From the NCBI GenBank assembly GCA_036186865.1, contig AP025040.1, forward strand, positions 15,760,939 to 15,824,938: a stretch of DNA of 64,000 bases, written 5' to 3'. The first letter of the stretch is position 1; every line of letters starts with the position of its first letter. The stretch comes from Eustoma russellianum. Lineage: Eukaryota; Streptophyta; Magnoliopsida; Gentianales; Gentianaceae. The position numbers and the translations under genes are program-made. Shown one piece after another: positions 1-11,049 of this stretch. The notes under the pieces were generated by a model, which saw only the letters and a list, made by a program, of their open reading frames with translations, was not told the DNA's origin and made no database searches.

Positions 1-755
1 CTTTACCTCAGCAGGACTGAGTGGGTTGAGCAGGACTCAACACATTGGAACAGGTTTCCAATGAATTCTTTACCTCACCAGGGCTGAGTGGTTTGAGCAG
101 GACTCAACATATTGGAACAGGTTTCCAATGAATTCTTTACCTCAGCAGAATTGAGTGTGGTGAGCAGGACTCAACACTTGGGACATGTTTCCCTATATCT
201 CACCTCAGCAGGACTGAGTGGGTTGAGCAGGATTCAACACATTGGAACACGTTTCCAATGAATTCTTTACCTCAGCAGGACTGAGTGGGTTGAGCAGGAC
301 TCAACACATTGGAACAGGTTTCCAATGAATTCCTTACCTCAGCAGGACTGAGTGGGTTGAGTAGGACTCAACACTTAGGACAGGTTTTCCTATATCTCAC
401 CCTTAGCAGGACTGAGTGGGTTGAGCAGGACTCAAATCGTTGGAACAGGTTTCCAATGAATTCTTTACCTCAGCAGGACTGAGTGGGTTGAGCAGGACTC
501 AACACATTAGAACAGGTTTCCAATGAATTTTTTACCTCAGCAAAACTGAGTGGGATGAGCAGGACTCAACACTTGGGACAGGTTTCCCTATATCTCACCT
601 CAGTAGGACTAAGTGGGTTGAGCAGGACTCAACACATTGGAACAGGTTTCCAATGAATTCTTTACCTCAGCAGGACTAAGCGGGTTGAGCAGGACTCAAC
701 ACTTGGGGCAAGTTTTCCTATACCCCAGCAGGACTGAGATGGCCGAGCAGGACTC
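1..755. repeat. Tandem array of ~67-bp units with A-A-B higher-order structure
   Basis: About eleven units share the core CAGCAGGACTGAGTGGGTTG followed by a GAGCAGGACTCAACA-like stretch. Two variants alternate. The A type (about 67 bp) carries CATTGGAACAGGTTTCCAAT. The B type carries CTTGGGACAGGTTTCCCTAT and is slightly shorter. Their order is A-A-B-A-A-B-A-A-B-A-B, with B units near 174, 371 and 570, giving a period of about 198 bp. The array may start left of the window. It lies downstream of the minus-strand Transposase_28-type gene, so it probably sits inside that retroelement. Confidence 0.9.
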
Positions 756-1254
756 GATTCAACAAGATCTCAGCATGCCTGAGGCAAATGCCTGAGGAGG
801 GACACACTTTTATGTACAGGATTCATGGTTTTTTTTAGCAATGCTAGAAAAGTGTAAATCATGTGTAATTATCAGTAGTGCTGAAGTTCGAAAAAACAAT
901 GTTTTATGGCAGAGCCAGCTTGTGATTCTTTCATTATTGCCAAAATAGATCAACAGAGCCAAAAATAGAGGCCGAAGTCCAACACTTAAAAGGCAATAAG
1001 TCTTTGGCAGAGCCGAGGACAAATAATTACTACAGCGGATAATTCAAAGAACTTTTGCAGAGCAGAAGTAAAAAAGTAGAAGACGAATACTTGCAAAAAT
1101 TATGAGAATTATGGCAAGTAAAGCCGAAGAGCACAAGTTGGAGAAAGTGAAATTTTCATTAAGGAAATTATCTATTACAACTACGAAAGTTACAAAAAGA
1201 GAAGGCCCTATTCTACTCTTTATCATCCTCATCATCTTTGAGATCGGCCCCACT

Positions 1255-3646
1255 CTAAAACAGCTTCAGTTGGTTCTCAAATAAGCTTTCAGCTTCGGGG
1301 TTGTGGAGGTCGGCAATTTGAGGATGACTTTTGTCCAAGTCCAGGTAAACTTCAGAGCAGGCATCGATTGCCCAAGTCTGTCCAATGGCTATTGCTGAGC
1401 TTTGCATCTTCAAGAAGTTACCCATGAAGAACTCAGACTGCTTGAACTCAGCAATTACATTTTGCTTGATTTCTTCAGCTTGAAGTTCAAACTGATAAAT
1501 GAGTTCAGCCTTGCTCTTGCGCTCTTTTTCCAGCTGACTCTTATTGCTGGACATCTCTTGTTCACAAGTGTTGAGCTCTTTCTGGTAAAACTCCAGTTCA
1601 GCCTGGGTTTTGGATGAAATCAACTCAACGTTGGTCACCATTTCTTTCAGCTCGTGTACTTGGGAATTGGCAGTGGCCAATTTGATGTCCGAATCTTTTT
1701 TCCCTTCTCGAAGCCTGGAGTTTTCTTCAGAAAGAACAGACACTTCAGACTTCAGACTGTTCACTTGTGCTTCCAGCTGTTCCAACCTTGTATTGCTGGG
1801 CCTTGCCGCCTCTGCCAACCCGTCATAAGCATGTCTGAGGTTGGCATTGATCTCAGAGAGTTGGTTAAATTTGGCACGCAACTCCTCAGCCCGTTTGAGT
1901 ATATTGTACTCTTGAACCCGATACTGCAGAAATCAGGTTGATTAGAGAAAACATAAGTGATCAAGCTGAAAAAGATAGAAAATATAGGGAAGTCTTACCA
2001 TGGACATGTTGCTTGAAAACGAATTCATGGCAGTGTCCTAGTCTAGACTGCCAAAAAGTTGCCAATCTTTGGGTAACACGTAAATCTCAGTTACTTTCCT
2101 AGCTACGCTAGGATTTATAGCAGTGTCAGCAAAAGAGAACTCCATTGTTCTCTTGCCTCGGCGGTTTTGTTGGGAAGATTCTCCTTCCAGTACTTCATTT
2201 TCCCTGGAAGTTTCCCTAAAAAATCAGAGGGGGGAACAGCCTCAGAAGAAACCGGCCTTGGATGAGGCACAACTTCTTCTTCGGCAACTGGAGGGGGAAG
2301 AGTCAAGATGGGGGCGTCAAATTCCCTAATTCCATCGTCTGGCTGAACTGTAGCTGAGGCAGGGACGGGAGATGCAATTTGGATGGGATTATTAGAAGTT
2401 CCAGCTACAGAAAAAATAAAAGGTCAATTGGCTGAATGAAAACAAGGTATGTCCAAAACCAACATAAGGAAAGAACTTTACCTAGAACTTCAGTCTCAGC
2501 TGAAGCTAGATCAGCAGGAATCACCTGCATCTCAGAAGGAGTTATGGCAGAAGCCTGCCCTGAAGAGGAAGGCTGCCCTTCAGTCCTTTTCCTCTTTTTG
2601 GGGACCACCTTCTTTAGCCTTGCAAGGGTCTCAGACACCATGACTCCTACAGGATTCAACAAAAAAGTTAATCAGAATGCAAGGAAAACATTATAACAAG
2701 TCAAAGATGTTCAAAAGAAATTGCTACATACCCCGAACTATTCTCAAAGCGACTGGGATGAGGGGTCGAAAGTTATATTCTGGCCACAGGTATTCCAGGT
2801 CGGCAACCCTCACAACCGGCCTGTCCACCTTCTTCCAATCCACGGCCATGGACAAATGTAATAATTTAGAGGCTTCATCGCAAGATTTCTCGCTTGGTCT
2901 CGTGTTATTTGCGCTGTCGAATTTCCAGAGGGTCCTTTCGGGTAATCCTATAGTCTTTACAAAGAAGAAACGTCTTTTCCAATTTTTGGCAAAGGAGGAA
3001 ATGTTTATGGCGTGGTTGATTTCACTATTTCGGTGACTCCTGCTAAAATAATACCAACTCTCCTTGTGTTTACACACAAATATTCCTCTAAAGACAGCAA
3101 GGGAAAAGGTTTTCTCAGCAGCTCTGAGGTAGAGCAGGTAGCTGAGGATAACTTTTAGGCCATTTGGCATTATTTGGGGAAGCCTCAGTTTATAAAAGTC
3201 CAGAATATGAAGTGAGGGTGCTGGAATGAGAAGATTAAAACCAGACTTAAAATACTCCTCATAGACTGCTTCATATCCTAAGTGAGGGTCGTAAGCTGTC
3301 TGATGAGGCAGAGGAAGAATGGGGGCAAAGGTACTCCTATCAACATTATAGTATTGGCATAGTTGAGAAAGTTCAGCGGCTTTCATATTGCTCACTGAAT
3401 TTTGCACTACTGAAGAAGGTGAACCCCTGTCAATGGATGGCAGGGGTATTAGGGAAGAGGAGGTAGAAGTAACCTTAGAAGGTTCACCAATGAGGCGCAA
3501 CCTCCTCAAGGGGCTGTTGCCTCACTGGAGTCCAACCTCTCCTGGAGGGATTGGACCTCTTGGTCCCCATCTAGATCAGCGGGGAAAGAGTCAACTGATC
3601 TATTTTGAGAATCAGAGGAAGAAGAAGATGGTATAGCAAAAGCCAT
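1255..3646 (-). pseudogene. Transposase_28-type retroelement gene with coiled-coil C-terminus, four exons, frame-damaged
   Basis: Read on the minus strand, this looks like a spliced gene. The proposed ATG is at 3646 and exon 1 runs to 2732 (donor GTATGT). Exon 2 is 2646-2482 (acceptor TGTAG, donor GTAAAG), exon 3 is 2404-1999, and exon 4 is 1923-1255 with its stop. Exon 1 starts MAFAIPSSSSSDSQ, then shifts frame near 3507. The following ~260 codons resemble the plant 'putative gypsy-type transposon' domain (Pfam Transposase_28): a hydrophobic YLLYLRAAEKTFSLAVFRGI stretch, then the tail WYYFSRS...WKRRFFFV. Exon 2 is basic (KKVVPKKRKR). Exon 4 is a strongly heptad-patterned coiled coil of about 170 residues. 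Exon 3 also needs a frame change to read through. Such proteins occur in plant LTR elements; their function is unknown to me. The domain assignment is by eye, and the exon borders rest on splice consensus and frame only. Confidence 0.6.
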
Positions 3647-4109
3647 GGATAAAAAAAGAGGGAAGAAAAGCTTACAGAAAGATCGAAAGGCTGAACTGGA
3701 AAGCGTCGGAATAAGAGTGTAGGCTTCGAAGACGAAGAAGAAGAGCATGATAGCAGAAAAGCGTTTGCAGGAAAAGGAAGAAGAAAGAATTAGGGCAATT
3801 ACCCCTATTTATAGGAAGAAAAACAAAAATTATAACTTTTCACTCGAAATTCAACAAGGTGACGGTTCAGGTGTTTTCCCACTTCTCAGGTACTGAAACC
3901 GCCAAAAAAATAATGATGAGGCATTGGAATTGGCGCTGATATTAAAAGGGGAATAACGACTCATTTATGAGGATAAATACGCAGTTAGCGGGAATTACCG
4001 TTCAGTTAAGAGGATAACTGCCTAATTAATGAGAACACGTCATCGGCACTTCAGAATAGATTTGTCTGCCCTCACGAATCAGCTCGGCCACACAAAATCT
4101 GGGGGCAAA

Positions 4110-4892
4110 TGATAAACCAGAAATAATCGTCTGTTAGTCAACAACAGTCAACGGCATAACTCCCACAGTTCAGCACCCGGGCATTGCTGTTCAGCTTGAT
4201 TGCACTTCGGCTATGCCCCATGGCATCCTTCTTATTATCAAAGAATATGCTAAAGGATTGCACCTCGGCACCTGACTTCAATCTTAGCTTCAGCCTAAGT
4301 GCTACGCTTTGGACCACTTCGGCCAAGCTTGGTTTTGCACTTCGGCGAAGGAGTCCAACGTAGCATTACATCGTGGGACCATCAGGCAGAAGTGCAGTTC
4401 AAAAAAAGAGTACACGCTGGCCTGTTCAGCATGTACACGCCAAGGTCACATCGGCCGACCTACTAGTCACATCCGCAGACCTACCAGTCATATCAGCAGA
4501 CCTACGGCGTCATAGGTTTTCTGCTCCAATCAAACGTCTCATCCGCTATCAGAGGCAGAAGGCGGGAAAAACTAATAAAAGCAAGCTAACGCAGACCAGA
4601 GCAAGGATCGAAACATTTTCATATCTCTTGGAGCTAATACATTGAATTTTCTCCTCAGCCAAGGACTGTGAGAACTTTCTAACTCCACATACCAAATTAT
4701 ATTCTCAGTGAGAAATGGCCCAAACTGACTTGAGCGTCGAAGGGTTTTACCCGGGGCCACACCCCCGGGACCTTTGATTTGTGCTTCCTTGTGCAAGTTG
4801 TCCAGGAAGCTATTCCAGCTATTTTCTTCAAATCAATTAACGACGTTTATTTGAGGTTATCTTAGATCCTTGGTGAAGATCCGGCTTCATCA
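4110..4892 (-). mobile_element. LTR of the Transposase_28-type element (5' LTR in minus orientation)
   Basis: The segment begins TGATAAACC and ends CTTCATCA on the + strand, so its ends read TGAT...ATCA, the inverted TG...CA ends of an LTR. It lies just upstream of the minus-strand gene at 3646-1255. The inner stretch near 4737-4772 has a GC-rich palindrome (CCCGGGGCCACACCCCCGGG) followed by text typical of plant LTR leaders. The sequence next to its inner end (TTTGCCCCCAGATTTTG on the minus strand) is where a primer-binding site should be, but I could not match it to a tRNA. The partner LTR would lie left of the window, so the pair cannot be compared here. Confidence 0.6.
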
Positions 4893-5430
4893 ATAACCAT
4901 TATAAAATTTGTCATTGTAAAACAAGTAACTAATGTAGTAGGTTTTCTCCAAAGCTCTAGTAAACGGAAATAACTTTTAACAAGTGCTTTTGTATTGTAT
5001 TGTCTCTTAATAGTTGTCATTGAGAAAACTAAAGAATTATGTCCCCCCCCCCCCCCCCCCCCCCCCCTCTTCCCTTTTTTTTCCCCTCGTCCTTTTATCA
5101 TTCATCAGTCAAGTTAACGATATTCTACGTTTTATCAGATGTCAACCAATACATCTGTTATAATACCCATCCCATTTCGCAAAGAGATGAAGAAAATTCA
5201 AATATAGATGTAAGACTCTAAATTTCTCTTGTTAATAATTTTTGGGACAACTAAAATAAAGACTTAAATTTTGACATTTGATACTACTAAATAGATAGTA
5301 GCGCTCTCACACCTAAGTTCTAAATCGTTGTAGAATGGTATGAAAGGCAAGGGCCAGGGTCTAAAAAAGGTTCAGCGACACTGGCTTATTTTAATGTATT
5401 TTTGCATGTACACGGTTATGTCTATCTTGA
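4893..5430. other. Non-coding AT-rich stretch with 25-bp poly-C run
   Basis: No gene is visible. Twenty-five consecutive C residues lie at 5043-5067 and are followed by a T/C-rich tract. The rest is unremarkable AT-rich sequence. Confidence 0.7.
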
Positions 5431-5720
5431 TTTTAGAAGTTTTCAATATCTGTTTACTAAATTCCTTCATCAGTACACTAGCACACCATACTCCTGTTAT
5501 TATGTCATCTCCTTTACTAGCATACTAGCACACCATATTCATATTACTGTGCCATCTATGCAGGTACATATAGAGTCGGGAGTTTCACTGAAGGAAAACT
5601 CTATATCACTTGAGATGTAAGTATTGTTTGTCTGTCTCTCATCTTCTAAATACTCTATTGATAGTTTTTTTTTATCGTTGTGGTATACTTGGTATGGTGG
5701 TGGATATCATAGTGGTTGAT
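5430..5720 (+). repeat. LINE/SINE 3'-tail fragment similar to 50790-50995
   Basis: The text around 5560-5720 (GTACATATAGAGTCGGG, then AAAACTCTATATCACTTGAG, ending near TTGTGGTATACTTGGTATGG) matches in order the tail of the RTE LINE at 50820-50980. That ending is the usual 3' tail of plant RTE LINEs and of SINEs that share it. No coding part remains. Confidence 0.55.
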
Positions 5721-6349
5721 GTAATCTCCCACGTCCAAAAGAAACGAAACAAGACATACACATGAGTACGTGCACAAGGTTTTAAAGTCAGTTTGAGTTG
5801 ATAACTTTTGAGCTAGTAAAAGTAAAATTAAAAATCTGGCAATTAATGTTATGCCACTTATTAATTTTTTTTTCTTCAAAATAAGTAATGTATGAGTTTT
5901 GAAATCCATGTATAAAAAGCTTAATAGAGTTAGCAATGAAAAAGAAAAAGGTGGGATAATTGGACATATAAAAAATGGTAGGAAATTCGAAGGGGTAGAA
6001 AGGGGCAGTTTGGATTGAGAATAAGTGTGAAAAGCACGGGACAAGAGAGGAACAATAAATGAATGTGTAAGAAGTGATGAGGCTTATGATAGCCCTCATG
6101 ATCGTCACGTCGTTTTTGTTCCACAGATACCCATAACTCTTCCCGGAATTCCACGCCCCCCTCTCCTTTCTCTTCTTCTTTCCTTTTCCTCATTTTCTTC
6201 CTCTGTTTTCTCTCTGTCCTTTCCTTTGGACCTTTTTTAAAAAAAAGGTTGAACGCCCAATCAGTAAAGCTCTCTGCCACACTCAGTCCCAAAAATAGTG
6301 TAGGAACGTAAATTAGGTACCAACGGCCCGCTAGCAGGAGCTTGGTCAT
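5721..6349. other. Non-coding stretch, nothing recognised
   Basis: AT-rich with one polypyrimidine tract at 6160-6235. Open frames here are short, low-complexity and show no domain. I see no RNA gene. Confidence 0.6.
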
Positions 6350-6530
6350 TTACACAGTAGTCTGTATAAGGAGCCCCCAGCACTGCAGGCAAGCCCACAG
6401 GCCAAGAAACTCCCACACTATGCACTTGCTGGGAAGGGGCTTTCTTGTCTTTGACAATAATTGAACCCCTGACCTCCCTTTCAAGAACCCCTGCCCGAAA
6501 CCAGTTGAGCTATGTTCGAGCTCCAGTTAT
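6350..6530 (-). mobile_element. tRNA-derived SINE
   Basis: On the minus strand the head carries a Pol III A box (TAGCTCAACTGG, 6512-6501) and a B-box-like GGGGTTCAATT (6469-6459), the spacing expected of a tRNA-derived SINE. Flanking sequence on both sides resembles the LINE-tail repeat at 5490-5530, suggesting insertion into that repeat. Confidence 0.65.
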
Positions 6531-6639
6531 TGTGTCATCTCATTTACTAGTACACTATTTTAAGTGGCCTTTGGACCTTTTTAGCCCAATATTCAAGTTA
6601 CCATATCGATGTGCTAACAATGTTGGAGCAAAATGACAT

Positions 6640-6810
6640 TTCCTGACTCTATCTCCCACCATCCTAGTTCTAAGGAGTATGAAGATGCAAATCAGGAGTC
6701 TAGCGTCCTCCTAGGTTAAGTACTTACGCAATGACCCATGCAAGGTGTCCCCTGCAAACTAGGCCTTCGGCTAGCAGTAGTGGAGCACTCACCCTGTGCA
6801 TGTCTCAATC
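6640..6810 (-). mobile_element. SINE body fragment (family also at 40090, 44110, 44780, 45725)
   Basis: Read in reverse it gives CCTAGTTTGCAGGGGACACC, then a TGGGTCATTGCGTAAG-like stretch, then GACTCCTGATTTGCAT. The same words in the same order recur at about 40110-40230, 44150-44250, 44790-44930 (reverse) and 45825-45930. The tRNA-like head is not clear in this copy. Confidence 0.55.
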
Positions 6811-6984
6811 CGAATACCAACTAGACTATTTCATGGAGACCATAGTCCTACCAATGTTGAATATCTAAATGGACGTTCAATTATAAAACGGACTAATATT
6901 GGGTCTATGCACAATACACGTTTAATTGTATATCATTTTATACTTGGGACATTCAATCTGAATGCCCAACTTCATAGCAGATCC

Positions 6985-7180
6985 AACGTGTTCTAGTTAT
7001 CCTCATGAACTCATAAAGAATAGGGTGTGCCATTCACTTTGTATTTTTATTAGATCTAGCTATCCTCAGATAGAATAAGGCGTGCAATTCACTCTTGTAC
7101 CGTTATTAGATCTAGTTATCTTCATAAACTCACACAGAATAAGGCGCACGGTTCACTTTTGTACCCTTGTTAGATCGTTA
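6985..7180. repeat. Short tandem repeat, three ~63-bp units
   Basis: Three diverged units each contain CTAG(T/C)TATC(C/T)TCA, then AGAATA(A/G)GG, a TTCACT stretch and TTAGATC. They lie between a SINE fragment and an AT microsatellite at about 7210-7230. No function is evident. Confidence 0.65.
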
Positions 7181-7234
7181 CTGAACATTAGGCATCATAT
7201 ATTGTGTCGAGATATATATATATATATATTTTTT

Positions 7235-8435
7235 TTGATAAAGGCGGATACTTTATTATTGACGAATAAATAAAGTTTTTACAATATTGATGACTTATCC
7301 TCTAGCAAGACGAGGAAGCTCAGTAAAACTAGCGAATTGTTTAAATGTTTTACACCTCATTCAAAATTGTGCTAAATTGTGTGCTACATTATTTGTCTCT
7401 CGTGGGAGAATAGCCAATAGTCACCCCATTTATACTGACGAATTGTTTATGTCTTTGTAAATCTACCTTGAGTCTTCCATGTCTTTCGTCTCTATCCTCT
7501 GCTAGTGTTCGCATAATCTGCAGATAATGAACCTCTACTTCAAGCCTCTTGCACTTCATTGAGTAATAGATAAGGCTGTTCGGTAGGGCGTGCAGCTCAT
7601 CTTACAATGGTTGTGAAAGGGAGCGGAAAGGAACACCATTGTAAGCTGGGCTGCTTAAACAACTCGGTTAACACCAATTTCAGTTAGCACGTTTTTAACG
7701 ATAGTACTTCTATTATTCCTTTGGTAATACCTCAAAATTCTGCCTCTACACTTGACAATACCATGGATAGACCCCAGACATCAGAATGTATCAATGAAAA
7801 CATATTTTTGACCCGAGTATTATTGGACAGGGAAGTAGTACGGTGGCTTATGTCCAGTAAACACATTTCACATGACAAGTGGATTTCAGTATTATGAAAT
7901 AAAGAAGGTACCAGACGACGGAGGTAACTTATGGATAGATGTCCCAGTCGTTAATGCCAGAGCCAAATTTGGCGATCAGTGGTTCCTGTTAGAAAAATTG
8001 AGATGGATAGCAAACAAACAACATAAAATGATTGCCGAGACGTGATCAAGATCACTGTCCTTAAAAGCAATTTCGCCTCCACCGATGAGTAAGGTGAACT
8101 ACAAGAGAATATTTCCCAGGATTTAACGGCGTCCCTTGTTCCTTTGCTCTAGGAGAAAGGAAATGAACTTGCAAGTAGAAGAGTACGAAAGTAGAGGAGA
8201 GGAAGAAGAAAACTGCTGAGAAATTTTCTGCACTAGAAGAAAAAGGCAAGAGAATTTCTATATCTTGTAAAGTAGACAAGGCTTGTATGTATAGGCTTTA
8301 GGATAGAAGAAATCAATGTTTAAACCATGTCTCAGCAGTTTTCAGATCTTTTAAGTTCGTTGAACAATGTTCATAATTGAAGGGAGATGATTCTTGGACC
8401 AAAAGATGCAACTCAGCATGAAAGGTTCTGTCCGT
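7235..8435. other. Non-coding stretch, nothing recognised
   Basis: Mixed-composition intergenic DNA without a convincing reading frame, RNA gene or repeat that I can place. It could be the body of the unknown element that carries the palindrome array at 8440-8735. Confidence 0.5.
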
Positions 8436-8439
8436 TGGC

Positions 8440-8735
8440 ACATCGATCGATCACATCGATCAATCGATGTCACTTCGATCGATTAATGTGATCGATCGAA
8501 GTCGGACAGAATCATTCTTAATCCATTCTGTCTCACATAGATCGATCTATGTATCGATCGATGTCACATTGATCGATCTATGTAATCGATCTATGTTGGA
8601 CAGAAAGGTTTCAGCATCACATAGTCCCACATCGATCGATCGATGTCTTGTACATTGAACGATCGATGTCTTCCAAAACGCTTTAACTTTATTCCTTCTT
8701 TTACTTGGTTCGATCAAACTTATACTTGGATCGAT
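8440..8735. repeat. Array of ATCGATCGAT-centred palindromes
   Basis: At least eight imperfect copies of (A)CATCGATCGATCGATG(T), some in variant forms such as ACATAGATCGATCTATGT, are spaced tens of bases apart. The clearest perfect palindrome is at about 8630-8648. The same theme occurs in LTRs of other elements in this window. Sequence ending TTTTTCCAACA at about 8860, just before the copia protease remnant, may mark an LTR end, but I could not find its start. Confidence 0.8.
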
Positions 8736-8827
8736 CCATGTGATATTCTTGAAGTTAAAGGCGTTCAAATCAACAATCCAACTCCCAAACAACATTGCAC
8801 TTGTTTTTATATAAGTTTGGAGCACAT

Positions 8828-9260
8828 CTAAAAGTATTTTAACATACTTTTTCCAACAGTTCCCTGAGTCAGTAGTGTCGTGCCCATGTCCGCCACCTCA
8901 TCCACATAATAGAGGCCGCCGCGTTCAGTACTACGCCCAATGATCGTCTTCGTATGAATGTCCTGCAAAAGAAAAAAACGAGGATACATGAGGACAGTGC
9001 AATTTAATTCTCGCATGATATGACTCAGCGACAGTAATTTGCATGACAATGAAGGCACATAAATGCAATTATGTAATTTGAAGTGTGGAGAGATGGTGAC
9101 AGTGTCGGCGCCCTTTACAGTGGGCGAGCCCGCCATTTTGCAGTCTGAATATAAGTTCTCGTCAGCCATACTGAATGCACCATATTAGATATATCGTGCG
9201 TCATTGCGCCTGTTGCTCTGGAGTCAAATATCCGCATGTCATTTTGAGCATTATTAAATA
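8828..9260 (-). pseudogene. Copia gag-pol fragment: protease / GAG-pre-integrase region
   Basis: The minus-strand translation has copia protease features: FDSRATGAMT (a damaged form of the usual DSGATDHMT active-site stretch), then after a frame change VKGADTVTISPHFKLHNCIY, VPSLSCKLLSLSHI and GRSTERGGLYYVDE, the usual order up to the start of the GAG-pre-integrase domain. It stops at 8828, and integrase and RT are absent. The primer-binding site, LTR and gag at 10291-10853 probably belong to the same element. Confidence 0.75.
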
Positions 9261-9264
9261 AAGT

Positions 9265-10285
9265 GAGGAATTTATAGGGAAGGGGCCCAGCGGTGTTGGA
9301 GGAAAATTTTTCCTTTTTTTCTCCTCTCTCTTCCCACTCCCATCATTACGTTTTCTTCTCTCTCCTTCCTTTACTCTTTCTCTTTCATCTTCCTTCATTT
9401 TCTCCTTCCTCTCTCCCTCTTGGCCGAAGAACCCTATCCTTCCCCACCATGGATCTGTCCCTTTCTCTCCCCCTCATCTACTTCCTTTCTTTCTTCCCCA
9501 CTCTTCCATTTGTTATTTTTACCTTTATTGCCAAGGGGGTTAGCCACATTTGCGTGTTGTGGTTCATCTCCACCGCACTATCGTCATGGCCGCCACTCCC
9601 ATCCGCTGCAGCGTCGTCGCCCGTGGTGGTCTCCAGCAAGCTGGTGACGATGTTTTCTCTGCCTTTGCTCTTGTCATCCCTCCAGTCGGATATCCTATGA
9701 GTTTGAAATACTCACCCCTTGTATGCTTTTTTTTTCTTACAGTGAGTGAAAAAAAGTTATTATATATCCTCCAGTGATGATGGCTGCCGCTGCTTCTCGG
9801 TGAACTCGAAACGGGTTGGCCTCCTAGTGTCTGTCGATCTCAGGGTGCTAGATTTTGTGTCGTTCACCAGTCCCGTCCTGTCCTTATGTCGCTTCTCTCG
9901 GTGATGTTGTTGCCTCTAGAGTGAGATGTGTTGATACTACAAAAATTTGGATCCAGACAGCCTCTCTTTTCACCAGTGAGTAGGCCAACTCTACTCAGGG
10001 TAAGGGTTCCTGTTTGCGAATATCTCTACGAACCCCTTCGTATTTGTCATCAAGAGCTGTTCGAAACTGAAATAGCCGTTGTTCGGCCATGATTTTTTAG
10101 AAGGCTTCGATATCCGCCTCGAGCTACATCGGGTTAGGGGTTCTCCGATCAATGGCCATCCAGAGCCCCTATAGACTGGTACATAAATTCTCTAGGGTTT
10201 CTCCCCACTGTCGGATGGTACACACCGCCTATGTAGTTCAAAGGCTTGAAGCGAGTCGCCGCCACTGCCTTAGGTGACGGCCAAC
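9265..10285. other. Unassigned CT-rich then GC-richer segment between two copia pieces
   Basis: Where the rest of copia gag should lie there is about 1 kb of unrelated sequence. 9290-9500 is almost pure polypyrimidine on the + strand. 9540-9690 is GC-rich, with open frames of 75-135 codons that show no domain. 9930-10285 has ordinary composition. It resembles the leader of another LTR element or a captured 5'UTR/exon, but I recognise nothing and no target duplication was found. Confidence 0.4.
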
Positions 10286-10290
10286 CCGTT

Positions 10291-10683
10291 CTAGAGTGCT
10301 CTGGCTGTAGGATATTGAGCAACACTATTAACTAATGAAGGTTTAATATTCTGCACAATCCATGTAAAAACAGTATGGTTCGACTGTTCCCACCGTGGAT
10401 ATACCGTATTAGGGACTGCTGGTGGTTCGTTGACAAGGTGATGTGTTTTCCCTGGTCCTCCTGTAGCCTTCTTCATTAGGCTTGACCATAGGGGGTAAAT
10501 TTCGTTGTCCAACTTGAATCCGATGGACAGATTTTCTAGGGTCATTTTGGTGGTAGGCATATTGCCTAGTCCGATTCTGAGCAGATTTGCAATATACAAG
10601 GTTAACTCGTCGAGAATGGTTTTTGATAGGCCTGATTCAACTTCTGATTTAGCTGGAATCGTGTGGACGATGATGAATAATTT
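10291..10683 (-). pseudogene. Copia gag N-terminus fragment
   Basis: The minus-strand frame contains FKLDNEIYPLWSSLMKKATG, then YPRWEQSNHTVFTWIVQNIK and VAQYPTARAL, the conserved N-terminal gag motif of Ty1/copia elements (the segment preceding UBN2-type gag). It lies just inside the primer-binding site at 10714-10725, where gag should start. It is truncated after about 100 residues, before any zinc knuckle. Confidence 0.8.
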
Positions 10684-10713
10684 TTTCTAAGTCCCCAGAG
10701 ATTGTCTCCTAAA

Positions 10714-10853
10714 GCTCTGATACCATGTCAGATAGAAGGAAAAATATTCTTTTTCATTTACCTTTCAATTGTACACTTGGTATCCTCTTATAACAATCGT
10801 ATACCTCTAACTACGGTAGTGAAATAAATACAATAATAATTACAATAATTACA
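10714..10853 (-). mobile_element. Copia primer-binding site and short LTR
   Basis: The minus strand reads TGGTATCAGAGC (10725-10714), the initiator-methionine tRNA primer site used by most plant copia elements. It directly follows a candidate LTR of 128 bp (10726-10853) that starts TGTAATTATTG and ends TCTGACA on the minus strand. The far LTR was not found, so the length rests on TG...CA ends only. Confidence 0.65.
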
Positions 10854-11049
10854 GATGATTCGATTCTAAACTGACTGCGTGATTTCCTCCCAATCTTGAT
10901 TTGTTTCCTTTTCTGGATGTCCTGATACTTCAATTAGAAGTCTAGGATGCCATTCAAGATTACAGGTGAGACCTGTAAATACCTTCTCGGTGTTCCAACC
11001 GATTAGCCCCGGGGATATAATGTGGAGTAGTCCTTTCATATTGTGATTG

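Noticed and set aside
810..1253. Open frames of 60-70 codons near the repeat array
   Set aside because: No domain, low codon quality, antisense to each other; they lie in the untranslated part of the retroelement.
9293..9777. Ser/Leu/Pro-rich frames of 75-135 codons
   Set aside because: Produced by a polypyrimidine tract; no conserved domain or splice context.
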